DNA from: Telmatobacter sp. DSM 110680
GTDB lineage: Bacteria; Acidobacteriota; Terriglobia; Terriglobales; Acidobacteriaceae
NCBI RefSeq assembly: GCF_039994875.1
Contig: NZ_CP121196.1
Span: 5,332,001 to 5,396,000 of the forward strand
Length of the DNA stretch: 64,000 nucleotides
Direction of reading: 5' to 3'
Shown here: piece by piece, positions 27,037 to 35,318 of the stretch
How positions within the stretch are numbered: position 1 is the stretch's first letter
Layout: each line of letters starts with the position of its first letter
Made by a program: the position numbers and the translations under genes
Notes under the pieces: generated by a model
Seen by the model: only the letters and a program-made list of their open reading frames with translations
Database searches by the model: none
What the model was told of the DNA's origin: nothing

Positions 27037-28989
27037 GTTCCGCGCTATGGGGTAGTGTTGTCACAGCATCAACTTTTGCGCATGATTCTTGCTCGCTTGA
27101 GTAACACGGGTTGCGTCGCGTTGACCCTGACGCTCGCCGTTTCTCTGTCAGCATGCGACCCCTCAAAACCCGCGATCTCGGCGACTCCGGTTTCCCAGGC
27201 TCTCGCTCCTGCGGTGATCTCGCCCGCGCCACAGCAGATCGTTGCGCCCGCACCGGCTCCTCCACCGCAAACCTCGGCACAACAGCAGCATCTAGAGACG
27301 CTCATTCAGCAGGTCGAAAAGGCATACTCCCTCGGCGAAGCCGCGTATAAGCGTGGCAATCTGCCTGAGGCCAAATCGAATTTCGATAATGCCGTCGATC
27401 TCATGCTCACAAGCGGCATCGACATCAAGTCAACCCCGGCACTCCAGCAGGAATTCGATCACATCGTCGATCAGATCAACGGCCTTGAGATGGAAGCCCT
27501 CAAACAAGGCAACGGGTTCACTCCCAAGACCGAAGACACCCCCGCCGAGGCCGCCAGTGATGTCACCTTCGTCGTTGATCCCAACATCGTAGCAAAGGCC
27601 AACGCTGACCTCGCGACCACCAAGTCCGACCTTCCCCTCGTGGTGAACGACTACGTCGCCTCGTACATCAACTTCTTCGCCAACACCACAAAGGGTCACA
27701 ACACCCTGCTTCACTCCTTCCAGCGAGCCGGACGTTACCGTGCGATGATTCAGCGCGTCATGAGTGAAGAGGGCGTTCCGCAGGATCTCATCTACCTTGC
27801 CGTAGCGGAGTCGGGGTTTCAGCCCCGAGCCGTCAACGCCCGATCCCGCGCCGGCGGCATGTGGCAGTTCATGCCCCACGGGAACTACGGCCTCGAGCGC
27901 AACAGCTACGTTGACGAGCGCTTCGATCCGGAAAAGTCTACCCGCGCCTACGCACGCTACATGAAATACATCTACTCGCAGCTCGGAGACTGGTATCTCT
28001 CCATGGCCGGCTACGACTGGGGCACCGGCAACATTCAGCGCGCCGTCGAGAAGACTGGCTACGCCGATTTCTGGGAGCTCTACAAGCGCAATAACCTACC
28101 CGGCGAAACCAAGAACTACGTCCCCGAAATCCTTGCCGCCATCATCATTGCTAATCACCCCACGCAATACGGCTTCGACGACATCACGCTTGACCCGCCT
28201 GTCCTCACCGACACGGTCACCATCAACTACTCCGCGGACCTGAGGCTGGTGTCAGATATAGTCGGCGCGCCGATCGACGAGCTCATCGCGCTGAATCCCA
28301 GCCTGCTGCGCATGGTTACTCCGCCCGACTACCAGTTTGACCTGCATTTGCCCGCCGGTACCGCCGCACTTTTCCAGGAAAAGATTGCCGCCATCCCGGA
28401 GAGCAAGCGCAACTCATGGCGCTATCACAAGGTCACTGCGGAAGACACGCTGGCCTCCGTCGCCCACACCTACAGCGTCTCGGTTTCGTCTCTTGCCGCT
28501 GCCAATCAATTGGACCAGACTGGCAAGCTCGATGGGGTCGAAGCGCTCGTGGTGCCCGTCGCTCCGGCCGCCTCCCCGTCCGCACACACTGTCTACTACA
28601 CCACCCGCCGCGGCGATACCCTGGTCTCCGTTGCCGATCGCTTTGGCGTCTCCCTCACCCAGCTGCGCCGCTGGAACAAGCTTCCCGCCAGCGGCATCAA
28701 GATAGACTCGGGCCGCCGCCTTCACGTCGCGGAGCCAACCGTGGTTCGCGCCAGTAGCAGCCGCAGCCGCCGCGGAAAAACCAAGACCGGTGGCACGCGC
28801 GAGGTCGCTGCCGCAACCGAGACGTCTCATGATGCGTCGGCCTCGTCGCACTCGCGCACAAGTGCGCATTCTTCCGGCAGCAACCACTCGACGCATAGCG
28901 GCACCAAGTCATCCACGAAGGGTGCGCACTCTTCGCATGCGACGAAGCATTCCTCGCACGCCAAGTCTTCCGCACACAACAAAAAATAG
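27025..28989 (+). CDS. MltD-like lytic transglycosylase with two LysM domains
   Basis: This 654-aa enzyme cleaves peptidoglycan glycan strands, making anhydro-muropeptides. It carries a lipoprotein signal (LAVSLSAC, Cys lipidated) after about 37 residues, so it would be anchored in the outer membrane. The SLT domain has YLAVAESGFQPRAVN with the catalytic Glu, GGMWQFM, and AGYDWGTGNIQRA. Two LysM modules follow (YHKVTAEDTLASVAHTYSVS and YTTRRGDTLVSVADRFGVS), then a disordered Ser/His/Lys-rich tail. A start at 27082 (MILARLSNTG) would also give a good lipoprotein signal. If 27025 is right, the start codon lies in the paired leader described above. Confidence 0.9.
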   Translation: MRPIVPRYGVVLSQHQLLRMILARLSNTGCVALTLTLAVSLSACDPSKPAISATPVSQALAPAVISPAPQQIVAPAPAPPPQTSAQQQHLETLIQQVEKAYSLGEAAYKRGNLPEAKSNFDNAVDLMLTSGIDIKSTPALQQEFDHIVDQINGLEMEALKQGNGFTPKTEDTPAEAASDVTFVVDPNIVAKANADLATTKSDLPLVVNDYVASYINFFANTTKGHNTLLHSFQRAGRYRAMIQRVMSEEGVPQDLIYLAVAESGFQPRAVNARSRAGGMWQFMPHGNYGLERNSYVDERFDPEKSTRAYARYMKYIYSQLGDWYLSMAGYDWGTGNIQRAVEKTGYADFWELYKRNNLPGETKNYVPEILAAIIIANHPTQYGFDDITLDPPVLTDTVTINYSADLRLVSDIVGAPIDELIALNPSLLRMVTPPDYQFDLHLPAGTAALFQEKIAAIPESKRNSWRYHKVTAEDTLASVAHTYSVSVSSLAAANQLDQTGKLDGVEALVVPVAPAASPSAHTVYYTTRRGDTLVSVADRFGVSLTQLRRWNKLPASGIKIDSGRRLHVAEPTVVRASSSRSRRGKTKTGGTREVAAATETSHDASASSHSRTSAHSSGSNHSTHSGTKSSTKGAHSSHATKHSSHAKSSAHNKK

Positions 28990-29050
28990 TCTTCATCACA
29001 TTTCTCTTCACGCGTTTTGATAGCTTTTCATTCGAGGTGTTGTTAGAATG

Positions 29051-29076
29051 ACTCCGCATGCGGAGTTGATTTTTTT
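29051..29076 (+). terminator. Terminator-like palindrome after the MltD-like gene
   Basis: The 16-bp palindrome ACTCCGCATGCGGAGT can form a 6-bp stem with a CATG loop and is followed by TGA and then seven T. It lies 61 bp after the stop and 60 bp before the next gene, so it probably separates the two units. Confidence 0.65.
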
Positions 29077-29135
29077 AACGCCGCAGAATTGCAGTACCCA
29101 ATCAGGGGCAGCGGCAATCCGCTGGAGGCAATCGG

Positions 29136-29687
29136 ATGGACGAAGTGATCAAGATGTACGCAATGAATGACGGTAATCCTGACCTGGAGCCGGCAGAGTC
29201 GAGCACGGATCACGATGAACTGGAAGAGGACGACGAGGTTGAAACCTCAAACGTGCTCACCTCCTCCGACGACGACGAAGGTGTTGTCGAAGAGGGTGTG
29301 ATCATCGTGGAAGCGATTCCCGTTCCAAAGCCGGCCCCCAAGAAGGCCGCGAAGAAAGCTGCCAAAAAAGCTCCGGCCAAAAAGGCCCCGGCTAAGAAGG
29401 CAGCGAAGAAAGCAGTCAAGAAGGCTGCTAAAAAAGCTCCGGCCAAAAAGGCCGCAAAGAAGTCCGCCAAGAAAACCGCTGGCGCTAAGGGCGGAAAGGC
29501 TGCGGCGAAAAAATCCGCAGCGGGTAAGCGCGCTGGCAAAACCACAAAAAGAGGTAAGAAATTGGCCGTTAAGAAAGCAGCAAAAAAGGCTCCCGCCAAG
29601 AAGGCAGCAGCGAAGAAGGCTCCTGCAAAGAAGGCGGCAAAGAAGGCAGTTAAGAAGGCAACCAAGAAGACTGCAAAAAAGAAGTAA
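29136..29687 (+). CDS. Histone H1-like Lys/Ala/Pro-repeat protein with acidic N-terminus
   Basis: The 183-aa protein has two parts. Residues 1-65 are strongly acidic (ELEEDDEVE, SDDDEGVVEEG). From about residue 66 to the end the sequence consists of KKAAKKAPAKKA-type repeats, like the C-terminal tail of histone H1 and bacterial AlgP/HctB-type proteins. The basic tail should bind DNA or RNA without sequence specificity and compact the nucleoid; the acidic head may restrain it or recruit partners. No globular domain is seen. A terminator follows at 29724. The tandem repeat would allow easy length variation between strains. Confidence 0.85.
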   Translation: MDEVIKMYAMNDGNPDLEPAESSTDHDELEEDDEVETSNVLTSSDDDEGVVEEGVIIVEAIPVPKPAPKKAAKKAAKKAPAKKAPAKKAAKKAVKKAAKKAPAKKAAKKSAKKTAGAKGGKAAAKKSAAGKRAGKTTKRGKKLAVKKAAKKAPAKKAAAKKAPAKKAAKKAVKKATKKTAKKK

Positions 29688-29723
29688 CTAGGCAACCGCA
29701 ATCTTCAAAAGGCAAGCAAAAGC

Positions 29724-29748
29724 GCCCGGCCACCCGCCGGGCTTTTTT
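29724..29748 (+). terminator. Intrinsic terminator after histone H1-like gene
   Basis: A 7-bp stem GCCCGGC / GCCGGGC with a CACCC loop is followed by six T. This is a textbook Rho-independent terminator 36 bp after the stop. Confidence 0.92.
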
Positions 29749-29913
29749 GCGCTCGTATATAAAATCGAGGGTGGGCGCTTTAGCCTCTGGACTTCTGAAA
29801 CATCGACGAACCCAGGTGCCCAGTTTTCGATCATGAGACCTGGGAAGCTGGGACCTGAGGGCAGTCTTCTTGCTGGTGGGAAGCACTTCCGCCGGCCGAC
29901 TACCCTCTTCAAC

Positions 29914-29976
29914 TGTCATCCTGAGCGGAGCAGCTTGGGGCCCCACACAGTGGGGTAAGCGGAGCGAAGGATCTGC
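29914..29976. repeat. Intergenic GTCATCCTGAGC...GAGCGAAGGATCTGC element
   Basis: The block begins TGTCATCCTGAGCGGAGC and ends CGGAGCGAAGGATCTGC, with an internal GGGGCCCCACACAGTGGGG hairpin between. From general knowledge, this sequence type is scattered between genes in many Acidobacteria genomes, and no coding role is known. The related fragments at 12215-12370 suggest the family has at least two decayed members in this window. Confidence 0.6.
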
Positions 29977-30004
29977 TGTCGCTTTCCCACGTGCCGCAGA
30001 AAAG

Positions 30005-30451
30005 CTAGCTGGGAGCCAGCAGCTGCTTCAAATGCCATTGCTGGTGCGTCACGTAGTCCTCAATCAGAAACCGCAGCGTCACCGGAGCATCCGCATCCAT
30101 CACGCAAGGAGCCTCGAGTCGCTCCTCGGGAATGCGATCCACAACCGCCATCAGAATCTCGTGCTCCGCCTCCCACCAACCGAGAAGCGTCTCCCATGTC
30201 TGCTCGGCGTAACCGTGAGCCGCGACCCAGGCATCCTGCTCATAATTTCGCCCGTTGAAAAAACCTTCGCTTGCCGCCCGAACGAACCGCTGCCGATTGT
30301 TCGTAGCCGAGTCGAGCAGGTGGCCCACGATCTGCTTCCGCGTCCACCCGCCCTCGCGCCACGGCACATCGGCAAGTCCCTCGGGCACCGAAATCAGCGC
30401 TCGATGCACGTCATCCAAACCCGTACGAAATTCCTGCGCCAATTCAGTCAT
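30005..30451 (-). CDS. DinB family protein
   Basis: This 148-aa cytoplasmic protein has the DinB four-helix fold: GWTRKQIVGHLLDSATNNRQRF with a His ligand, NYEQDAWVAAHGYAEQTW, and the C-terminal DYVTHQQWHLKQLL with two more His residues (HxxxH) for metal binding. DinB-like proteins include metal-dependent thiol S-transferases and proteins induced by DNA damage; the substrate here is unknown. It is distinct from the exported DinB-like protein at 11630. It ends 66 bp before the peroxiredoxin gene on the same strand. Confidence 0.85.
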   Translation of the reverse strand: MTELAQEFRTGLDDVHRALISVPEGLADVPWREGGWTRKQIVGHLLDSATNNRQRFVRAASEGFFNGRNYEQDAWVAAHGYAEQTWETLLGWWEAEHEILMAVVDRIPEERLEAPCVMDADAPVTLRFLIEDYVTHQQWHLKQLLAPS

Positions 30452-30516
30452 GGTCCCTCGCTAACGCCCAGTTGCCTGCCTGAGAGCTGAAAGCCAGCCC
30501 ACTGTCCACTTGGTCG

Positions 30517-31059
30517 CTAGCCCTTCTTCGCATCCGCTAGCGCTGCCAGCACCTCTTCCGAGTGCACCTGCGGATTCACCTTCGTCCACACCTTCACGAT
30601 CTTTCCCTTTGGATCGATCAGGAACGTGTTGCGCATCGCAATTGTCATCCCGTTGTAGTTGCCCAGCGAACCGTATTGGTCCACAACCTTGTGTTCAGGA
30701 TCGGCCAGCAACTTAAAGGTCAGCCCTTCCTTCGTGCAGAACTGCTTGTGGCTATCAGGAGTGTCCACACTCACGCCCACAATGACTGCGTTCGCGGCGT
30801 CAAACTTCGCCTGGTCGCGCTGAAAGTTGTGCGCTTCGATGGTGCAGCCCTGGGTCATGTCCTTGGGGTAGAAGTAAAGCACCACCCACTTGCCCCGAAA
30901 GCTATCCAGTGACACTTGGTTCCCATCCTGCGAGGGCAAAGTAAACGTGGGCGCCGTCTGTCCAACGGACGGCATCGGCTCATCGGCCGCCCGCACCGTC
31001 GCCAGCGAAACCGTCAGCGCAAACGCCGCGGCACAAACCATTAAGATCGTCTTTCTCAT
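30517..31059 (-). CDS. Exported peroxiredoxin (AhpC/TSA, BCP-like)
   Basis: This 180-aa thiol peroxidase has a signal peptide (LMVCAAAFALTVSLATVRA), which is unusual among BCP-type enzymes that are normally cytoplasmic. The thioredoxin fold begins GQTAPTFTLPSQDGNQVSLDSF. The peroxidatic Cys is in YPKDMTQGCTIEAHNFQRD, and the TxxC-type context fits the PRX-Q/BCP group. A second Cys (HKQFCTKEG) may resolve the sulfenic acid. The start at 31059 has a perfect AGGAGG upstream (CAGGAGGTTACAT); a longer frame to 31116 has none. It likely protects the periplasm from peroxide. Confidence 0.93.
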   Translation of the reverse strand: MRKTILMVCAAAFALTVSLATVRAADEPMPSVGQTAPTFTLPSQDGNQVSLDSFRGKWVVLYFYPKDMTQGCTIEAHNFQRDQAKFDAANAVIVGVSVDTPDSHKQFCTKEGLTFKLLADPEHKVVDQYGSLGNYNGMTIAMRNTFLIDPKGKIVKVWTKVNPQVHSEEVLAALADAKKG

Positions 31060-31229
31060 ATGTAACCTCCTGTTGATAGATCGGGGATGTTTCGATTGAA
31101 GTCCAGGACTGCACACCAGACCCTGCTATTGAGACGTAGCGGATGACAATCGGGGAAGTCCGCTGCCAGCAAGTATAGTCTCCAAAGCCATAAGCCAATC
31201 GATGGCCTTAGCGGTGCACTATTTGCTGT

Positions 31230-32108
31230 TCACTGCCGTCGCGGCACCGCGACGACCGCAATCCCCGCCTCGGCCGCACGCTTCAGGAGCGCCTCGCGAT
31301 CGAACAGCAGTGTCCGCCCCGCTTCCACCGACAAGCAACTCGCGCCCGCCTCAATCATCGCTTCGATCGTCTTGATCCCGATCACCGGAACATCGAAGCG
31401 CATATCCTGGTTCGGTTTCGCGACCTTCACTACCGTCAGTCTTCGTTCCAGCGTAGAAGCGGGCGATCCACCGTCATCTTCCATCGACTTCATCAGCATC
31501 CCAGCCCGCTCAATGGTAGCGTCCGTTCCTTCCATAGCCTCGACCGCCACACACGCCTGCGCCGCCACTACGACCGTCTGCCCAATGTCGAACCCAGCCA
31601 CAGCTCGTGCCACCCCCTGGCCATACTCGATATTCTTCCGCTCATCCTCGCTCGGCGCCCGGCCGCCCACGGCCTCGGTCAGTGCGCCCTCCTGGGCCAG
31701 CAGCGGCTCCAGAAACTGCGTGGAACTCATCAAGTCGATGCCCTCGTCCTCAAGCACCTTGGCCACCGCTCCCAGCAGCATGTCCGTGTTACGTGTACGC
31801 AGATTCAGCAGCAGCTTCGCCAGTCGCCAGTCCGGCCGAATACTGGAAAAGATCTGTTTGTGCTTCACCTGCCCAGCCATCACCGCGGACTTCACATCTT
31901 CCTTGTGAAATACGTCGATCAATCGCGAAAGCTCCCCCAAGGAAAGCCAGTGCACTGTAATCTTTTCGTCGGCCGCAGCTCGATCGTTGATCTCCGGGTC
32001 GGTCTCTTCGCGAATCGCCGCCACCGTCACGGCGAACCCCTGCGCCCGCGCCGCATCCAGCAGCAAGAACGGAAACCGCCCGTTGCCGGCAATCAGACCG
32101 AGTCGCAT
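31230..32108 (-). CDS. lpxI: UDP-2,3-diacylglucosamine diphosphatase LpxI
   Basis: LpxI hydrolyses UDP-2,3-diacylglucosamine to lipid X in lipid A synthesis and replaces LpxH in many non-enteric bacteria. The 292-aa protein begins MRLGLIAGNGRFPFLLLDAA (N-terminal LpxI domain) and continues with the catalytic domain (DIGQTVVVAAQACVAVEAMEGTD, FDVPVIGIKTIEAMIEAGAS), typical of DUF1009. It starts 2 bp after the lpxA stop, so fabZ, lpxA and lpxI form one operon. No lpxB, lpxC or lpxD appears in the window. Confidence 0.94.
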   Translation of the reverse strand: MRLGLIAGNGRFPFLLLDAARAQGFAVTVAAIREETDPEINDRAAADEKITVHWLSLGELSRLIDVFHKEDVKSAVMAGQVKHKQIFSSIRPDWRLAKLLLNLRTRNTDMLLGAVAKVLEDEGIDLMSSTQFLEPLLAQEGALTEAVGGRAPSEDERKNIEYGQGVARAVAGFDIGQTVVVAAQACVAVEAMEGTDATIERAGMLMKSMEDDGGSPASTLERRLTVVKVAKPNQDMRFDVPVIGIKTIEAMIEAGASCLSVEAGRTLLFDREALLKRAAEAGIAVVAVPRRQ

Positions 32109-32110
32109 GT

Positions 32111-32881
32111 CTACTTGATAACCCCGCGCTTGCTGCGCTCGATGAACTTCACCAGCATGGCCACATCCTCGCCCTCAAGCTCTCGAATCTTCTCAAGCGC
32201 CTGCGTCGTGTTCATCTTCGACACCAGCAGCAAGCGGAAGGCCCGCTGCAAAGCCTTGATCCGTTCCGCACTGAACCCGCGCCGCTCCAGTCCAATGCTG
32301 TTCACGCCGAAAGCCTTGTTCTCGCGCCGCGCCGAGGTCTTCGAAAACGGCAGTACATCCTGCGTCACAATCGTCCCGCCACCGATGAAGGCGTACTTCC
32401 CTACCGTGCAGAACTGGTGCACCGGGCTGAACGCGCCCACTGTCGCGAAGTCCTCAATGATCACGTGCCCCGCCAGCGTCGCCGCGTTGGCGAGGATGCA
32501 ACCGTTGCCTACGATGCAGTCGTGCCCGATGTGCACCGCCGTCATCAGCAGGTTCTTCGAACCTACCCGTGTAATGCCCCCTCCGCCCACCGTGCCGCGA
32601 GTGATCGTCACGCTTTCGCGAATCGTATTGTCATCGCCGATATCGGTCTGGGTGGGCTCGCCGCCGTACTTCAAATCCTGTGGCGCCATGCCCACCGCGC
32701 AGAACGGATAAAACACATTCCGCGCCCCGATGTGCGTCCTTCCATCCAGCACCACGTGCGAAATCAGCCTGCAATTCTCGCCCAGCACCACGTCCGGCCC
32801 GATCGTCGAGAATGGCCCCACCTCGCAGGAGTCAGGAACTACCGCACCTTCCGCAATCACCGCGCTGGGATGGATACTCAC
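32111..32881 (-). CDS. lpxA: UDP-N-acetylglucosamine O-acyltransferase LpxA
   Basis: LpxA adds the first 3-hydroxyacyl chain to UDP-GlcNAc, the first step of lipid A synthesis. The 256-aa product starts (M)SIHPSAVIAEGAVVPDSCEVG and forms a left-handed parallel beta-helix of hexapeptide repeats. The catalytic His is in LMTAVHIGHDC, and the helical C-terminal cap ends the protein. I chose the GTG at 32881 because it overlaps the fabZ stop by four bases (GTGA) and gives the family N-terminus; an open frame to 32998 has no LpxA similarity. It is in the fabZ-lpxA-lpxI operon. Confidence 0.95.
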   Translation of the reverse strand: MSIHPSAVIAEGAVVPDSCEVGPFSTIGPDVVLGENCRLISHVVLDGRTHIGARNVFYPFCAVGMAPQDLKYGGEPTQTDIGDDNTIRESVTITRGTVGGGGITRVGSKNLLMTAVHIGHDCIVGNGCILANAATLAGHVIIEDFATVGAFSPVHQFCTVGKYAFIGGGTIVTQDVLPFSKTSARRENKAFGVNSIGLERRGFSAERIKALQRAFRLLLVSKMNTTQALEKIRELEGEDVAMLVKFIERSKRGVIK

Positions 32882-33393
32882 TCGACCCCCGGCGCCGTGG
32901 ATGCCTGTTCCCCTGCCGCATTCGTATCTGGGCCGTCTCCATGCGCCTTGCGCTCGCGTTCCCGCGTCACCACCGCGCATGTCAGCGTCGCTTCGCACGC
33001 CAGCTTGCCATCCACCGTCGCGCGTCCATGAATCTTCCCTGCGCGCGTCCGGAACGAAAGCACATCTACTTCGATCCGCAACTGGTCGCCCGGCGTCACC
33101 GGCCGACGAAATTTGGCCCGCTCGATCCCCGTAAACACCACGAGCTTCGACTGCCGATCTTCAATCTCATGCAGCATGATGATGCCGCCCGCCTGCGCCA
33201 TTGCCTCCACCACCAGCACTCCCGGCATAATCGGATAGCCCGGAAAATGTCCCTGGAAGAACGGCTCATTGATGGTCACGTTTTTGATCGCCACCAGCCG
33301 CTTGGTCGGCTCAAACTCGGTGATCCTGTCGATCAGCAGAAAAGGGTAGCGGTGCGGAAGGAATTCCAGGATCTCCTGGATATCGAACGTCAT
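32878..33393 (-). CDS. fabZ: 3-hydroxyacyl-ACP dehydratase FabZ
   Basis: FabZ dehydrates 3-hydroxyacyl-ACP in fatty acid elongation and competes with LpxA for the same substrate pool, which explains why the two genes are often neighbours. The 171-aa hot-dog fold protein has the family start DIQEILEFLPHRYPFLLIDRI, and the catalytic His-Glu pair is in GHFPGYPIMPGVLVVEAMAQ. The last about 25 residues (GDGPDTNAAGEQAS...) are an extra, probably disordered tail. It overlaps lpxA by four bases. Confidence 0.95.
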   Translation of the reverse strand: MTFDIQEILEFLPHRYPFLLIDRITEFEPTKRLVAIKNVTINEPFFQGHFPGYPIMPGVLVVEAMAQAGGIIMLHEIEDRQSKLVVFTGIERAKFRRPVTPGDQLRIEVDVLSFRTRAGKIHGRATVDGKLACEATLTCAVVTRERERKAHGDGPDTNAAGEQASTAPGVE

Positions 33394-33583
33394 TCTCTAG
33401 CTCCACAAAGCGCGCGAAATCGAACCTCGCGCTCCCGAGGATTATAACGAAGCCGCTCCGCCCGAAATGAGGGCGCGCCCCTTCCTTGCGCAGCAAGGTG
33501 GATGGCCAGAATCAACTCTGGCTAACCGCGCCAATCAGCAAAATGAAGCGAATGGCCCAGGCTGGAGACTCGTGAGCTATCAG

Positions 33584-34411
33584 CTATTTCTTGATCTTCT
33601 TCGCCACCGCATTGATGTCCCAGAACTCTGCCGGCAAATCTTGGTTGTAATGCACCTTGTCGATGTACAACTGCCGCTGCATCTCATCGTTGTGCACGCG
33701 CGTAATCGACAGTGGAGTGGGAAATCCGTCCAGATCATGATAATCCGCGTACTCCTCGACATCCGTGTTCTTGTCTTTGTAGATCGGATCGCGCCATTGG
33801 AAGCTGCGGCTCAGCGGTAAATGGGTCTGCACATCCGTCTGAATGGTGATAGATTCATTTTCCGGCGAAATCAGCGTCACCTGGTCCGCCATGTGCCGCT
33901 CAGCCATGCGCTGCCCTTCATATACCAGGATCGTCTTCGGATCCTTCAGCCATACCTTAACCGCCAGCTCGATGGAGTGATCCCGTCTCCGCATGAAATC
34001 ATCCACCTGTTCCTGCGGCAGCGGCTTTGCGCCGCGATACGTCACTTCTATTCCCTTGCGGCCAACGTAAAACTGCACCACGTCGCGATGCTTCGTATAC
34101 TCCACCCGGTCATGATCGGGCCAAGTATGAAAATCCCAGAACAGCGTCGTCCCCGGGTCAGGCGTGCCATGAAAGAACGCCGCGATATGGCCCTCGCGCA
34201 CCACGTTCTTTATATTGAGCCAAGCGTCCCCGCCCATGGCCTTCACCATGGCGTCCAGCGTCGCGCGTGCCTTCGCAGCGTTTTTCTCGCCGGATTCATC
34301 CATCTTTGAAACTGTCTTGTTCGCACCGGCATCATCGTCCGACTGCGCCCGTAACCCCAGCGGCGTCGCCAGCAATCCCAAAGCCAGCCCAACCGCTAAT
34401 CCCTTCCGCAT
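33584..34411 (-). CDS. Exported protein of unknown function
   Basis: This 275-aa protein has a clear signal peptide (LAVGLALGLLATPLGLRAQ). The mature part begins with a charged segment and a helix LDAMVKAMGGDAWLNIKNV, a motif seen in LolA/LppX-like outer-membrane lipoprotein-sorting folds, and continues as beta-strands (FFHGTPDPGTTLFWDFHTW, LISPENESITIQTDVQTHLPLS). I suspect a periplasmic lipid-binding half-barrel but cannot prove it. GGAGGA lies 6 nt before the ATG at 34411; the open frame to 34483 overlaps the preceding SDR gene. The gene follows SDR by 46 bp on the same strand. Confidence 0.7.
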   Translation of the reverse strand: MRKGLAVGLALGLLATPLGLRAQSDDDAGANKTVSKMDESGEKNAAKARATLDAMVKAMGGDAWLNIKNVVREGHIAAFFHGTPDPGTTLFWDFHTWPDHDRVEYTKHRDVVQFYVGRKGIEVTYRGAKPLPQEQVDDFMRRRDHSIELAVKVWLKDPKTILVYEGQRMAERHMADQVTLISPENESITIQTDVQTHLPLSRSFQWRDPIYKDKNTDVEEYADYHDLDGFPTPLSITRVHNDEMQRQLYIDKVHYNQDLPAEFWDINAVAKKIKK

Positions 34412-34457
34412 TCTTCCTCCGAGCCTTTCCTTATCCCTGTTCCCTGATCCCTTGTTC

Positions 34458-35258
34458 TTACCCCACCAGCACCGCTCCCCCATTCACGTTCATCACCTCA
34501 CCGGAAATAAAACCCGCTAGCGGTGTACACAGAAACAACACCGGCCCCGCAATCTCCAGCGGTGTAGCCACACGCCCCACCGGAATCCCTGCTTTGATCC
34601 GCGAGCCCAGTGCAGGATCGCCCAGCGTCCCCGCCGACATATCCGTTGCAACCCATCCGGGAGCCACGCAGTTAACGCGAATCCCCTGCGGTGCCAGCTC
34701 ACTCGACAGGCTCTTTGTCAGACTGATCAGCGCGCCTTTCGTTACGGCATAGTCTGCGTGCAGAGCCTCCCCCCGCTGCCCAGCCGTGGAACTAATCAGC
34801 ACAATATGTCCTTTTGTTCCATCCCCGCCGGTCGCCGGCTCACCCTGCAGCAGCATCTGCCCCACCGCCGCCTGCACCAGCCCGAATACCGAGTCCAGAT
34901 TCACGGCCATCGTATTCCGCCACTGTTCCTCGGTCATCAACTCGATAGGTGCATCTTCCGAAGGCCAGACGCCATGATTCACCACCAGCGCATCCAGCCG
35001 CCCAAAGGCCTTCAGCGCCGCTCCCACAAGCGCACGCCCTTCCGCCGGCGAACTCAGATCCTGTTCGATGGGGATGCAGCGCGTCGGACCGCCACACTCA
35101 TCCATCAACGTCAGCGCCAGTTCCTTAGCCTGTCGGTAGCTGAACACGACCCGGGCGCCAGCCGCAGCAAACAGCCGCACCGTCTCCGCACCAATCCCGC
35201 GGGACCCGCCCGTGATCAGCGCAACCTTCCCATCCAATACCAGTGACACTCCCGCCAT
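34458..35258 (-). CDS. SDR family oxidoreductase (FabG-like)
   Basis: This 266-aa short-chain dehydrogenase has the Rossmann dinucleotide motif TGGSRGIGAE, the NHG motif (VVNHGVW), the catalytic Ser in LISSTAGQRG, the YxxxK pair in YAVTKGAL, and the C-terminal CVAPGWVATDMS. The fold usually reduces ketoacyl or keto groups with NADPH. Sequence alone cannot separate 3-oxoacyl-ACP reductase from other SDRs. Its position near fabZ/lpxA hints at lipid metabolism, but they are not one operon. Confidence 0.9.
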   Translation of the reverse strand: MAGVSLVLDGKVALITGGSRGIGAETVRLFAAAGARVVFSYRQAKELALTLMDECGGPTRCIPIEQDLSSPAEGRALVGAALKAFGRLDALVVNHGVWPSEDAPIELMTEEQWRNTMAVNLDSVFGLVQAAVGQMLLQGEPATGGDGTKGHIVLISSTAGQRGEALHADYAVTKGALISLTKSLSSELAPQGIRVNCVAPGWVATDMSAGTLGDPALGSRIKAGIPVGRVATPLEIAGPVLFLCTPLAGFISGEVMNVNGGAVLVG

Positions 35259-35318
35259 AACGCCAAACTAATGCGTCTCCTTGTACCCTGTCTATGTGCG
35301 ATCGCAGCCACGAAATTC

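Larger units (their letters stand above)
29688..30004. other. Intergenic region with terminator and repeat element
   Basis: This 317-bp gap between two convergent genes holds the histone-like gene's terminator (29724-29748) and the repeat element at 29914-29976. I see no coding sequence in it. Confidence 0.5.

Noticed and set aside
29336-29687. Possible tandem DNA repeat or CRISPR-like array
   Set aside because: The periodicity comes from Lys-Ala-Pro codons of the histone-like gene, with no fixed repeat-spacer lengths.
32882-32998. Longer lpxA start (plus 39 residues)
   Set aside because: The extra residues lie inside fabZ in another frame and have no LpxA similarity; the GTGA overlap gives the standard N-terminus.
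34458-35258. The SDR gene as kduD, partner of kduI
   Set aside because: It lies 11 kb from kduI in an unrelated context and shows only general SDR motifs, so no pathway link is claimed.
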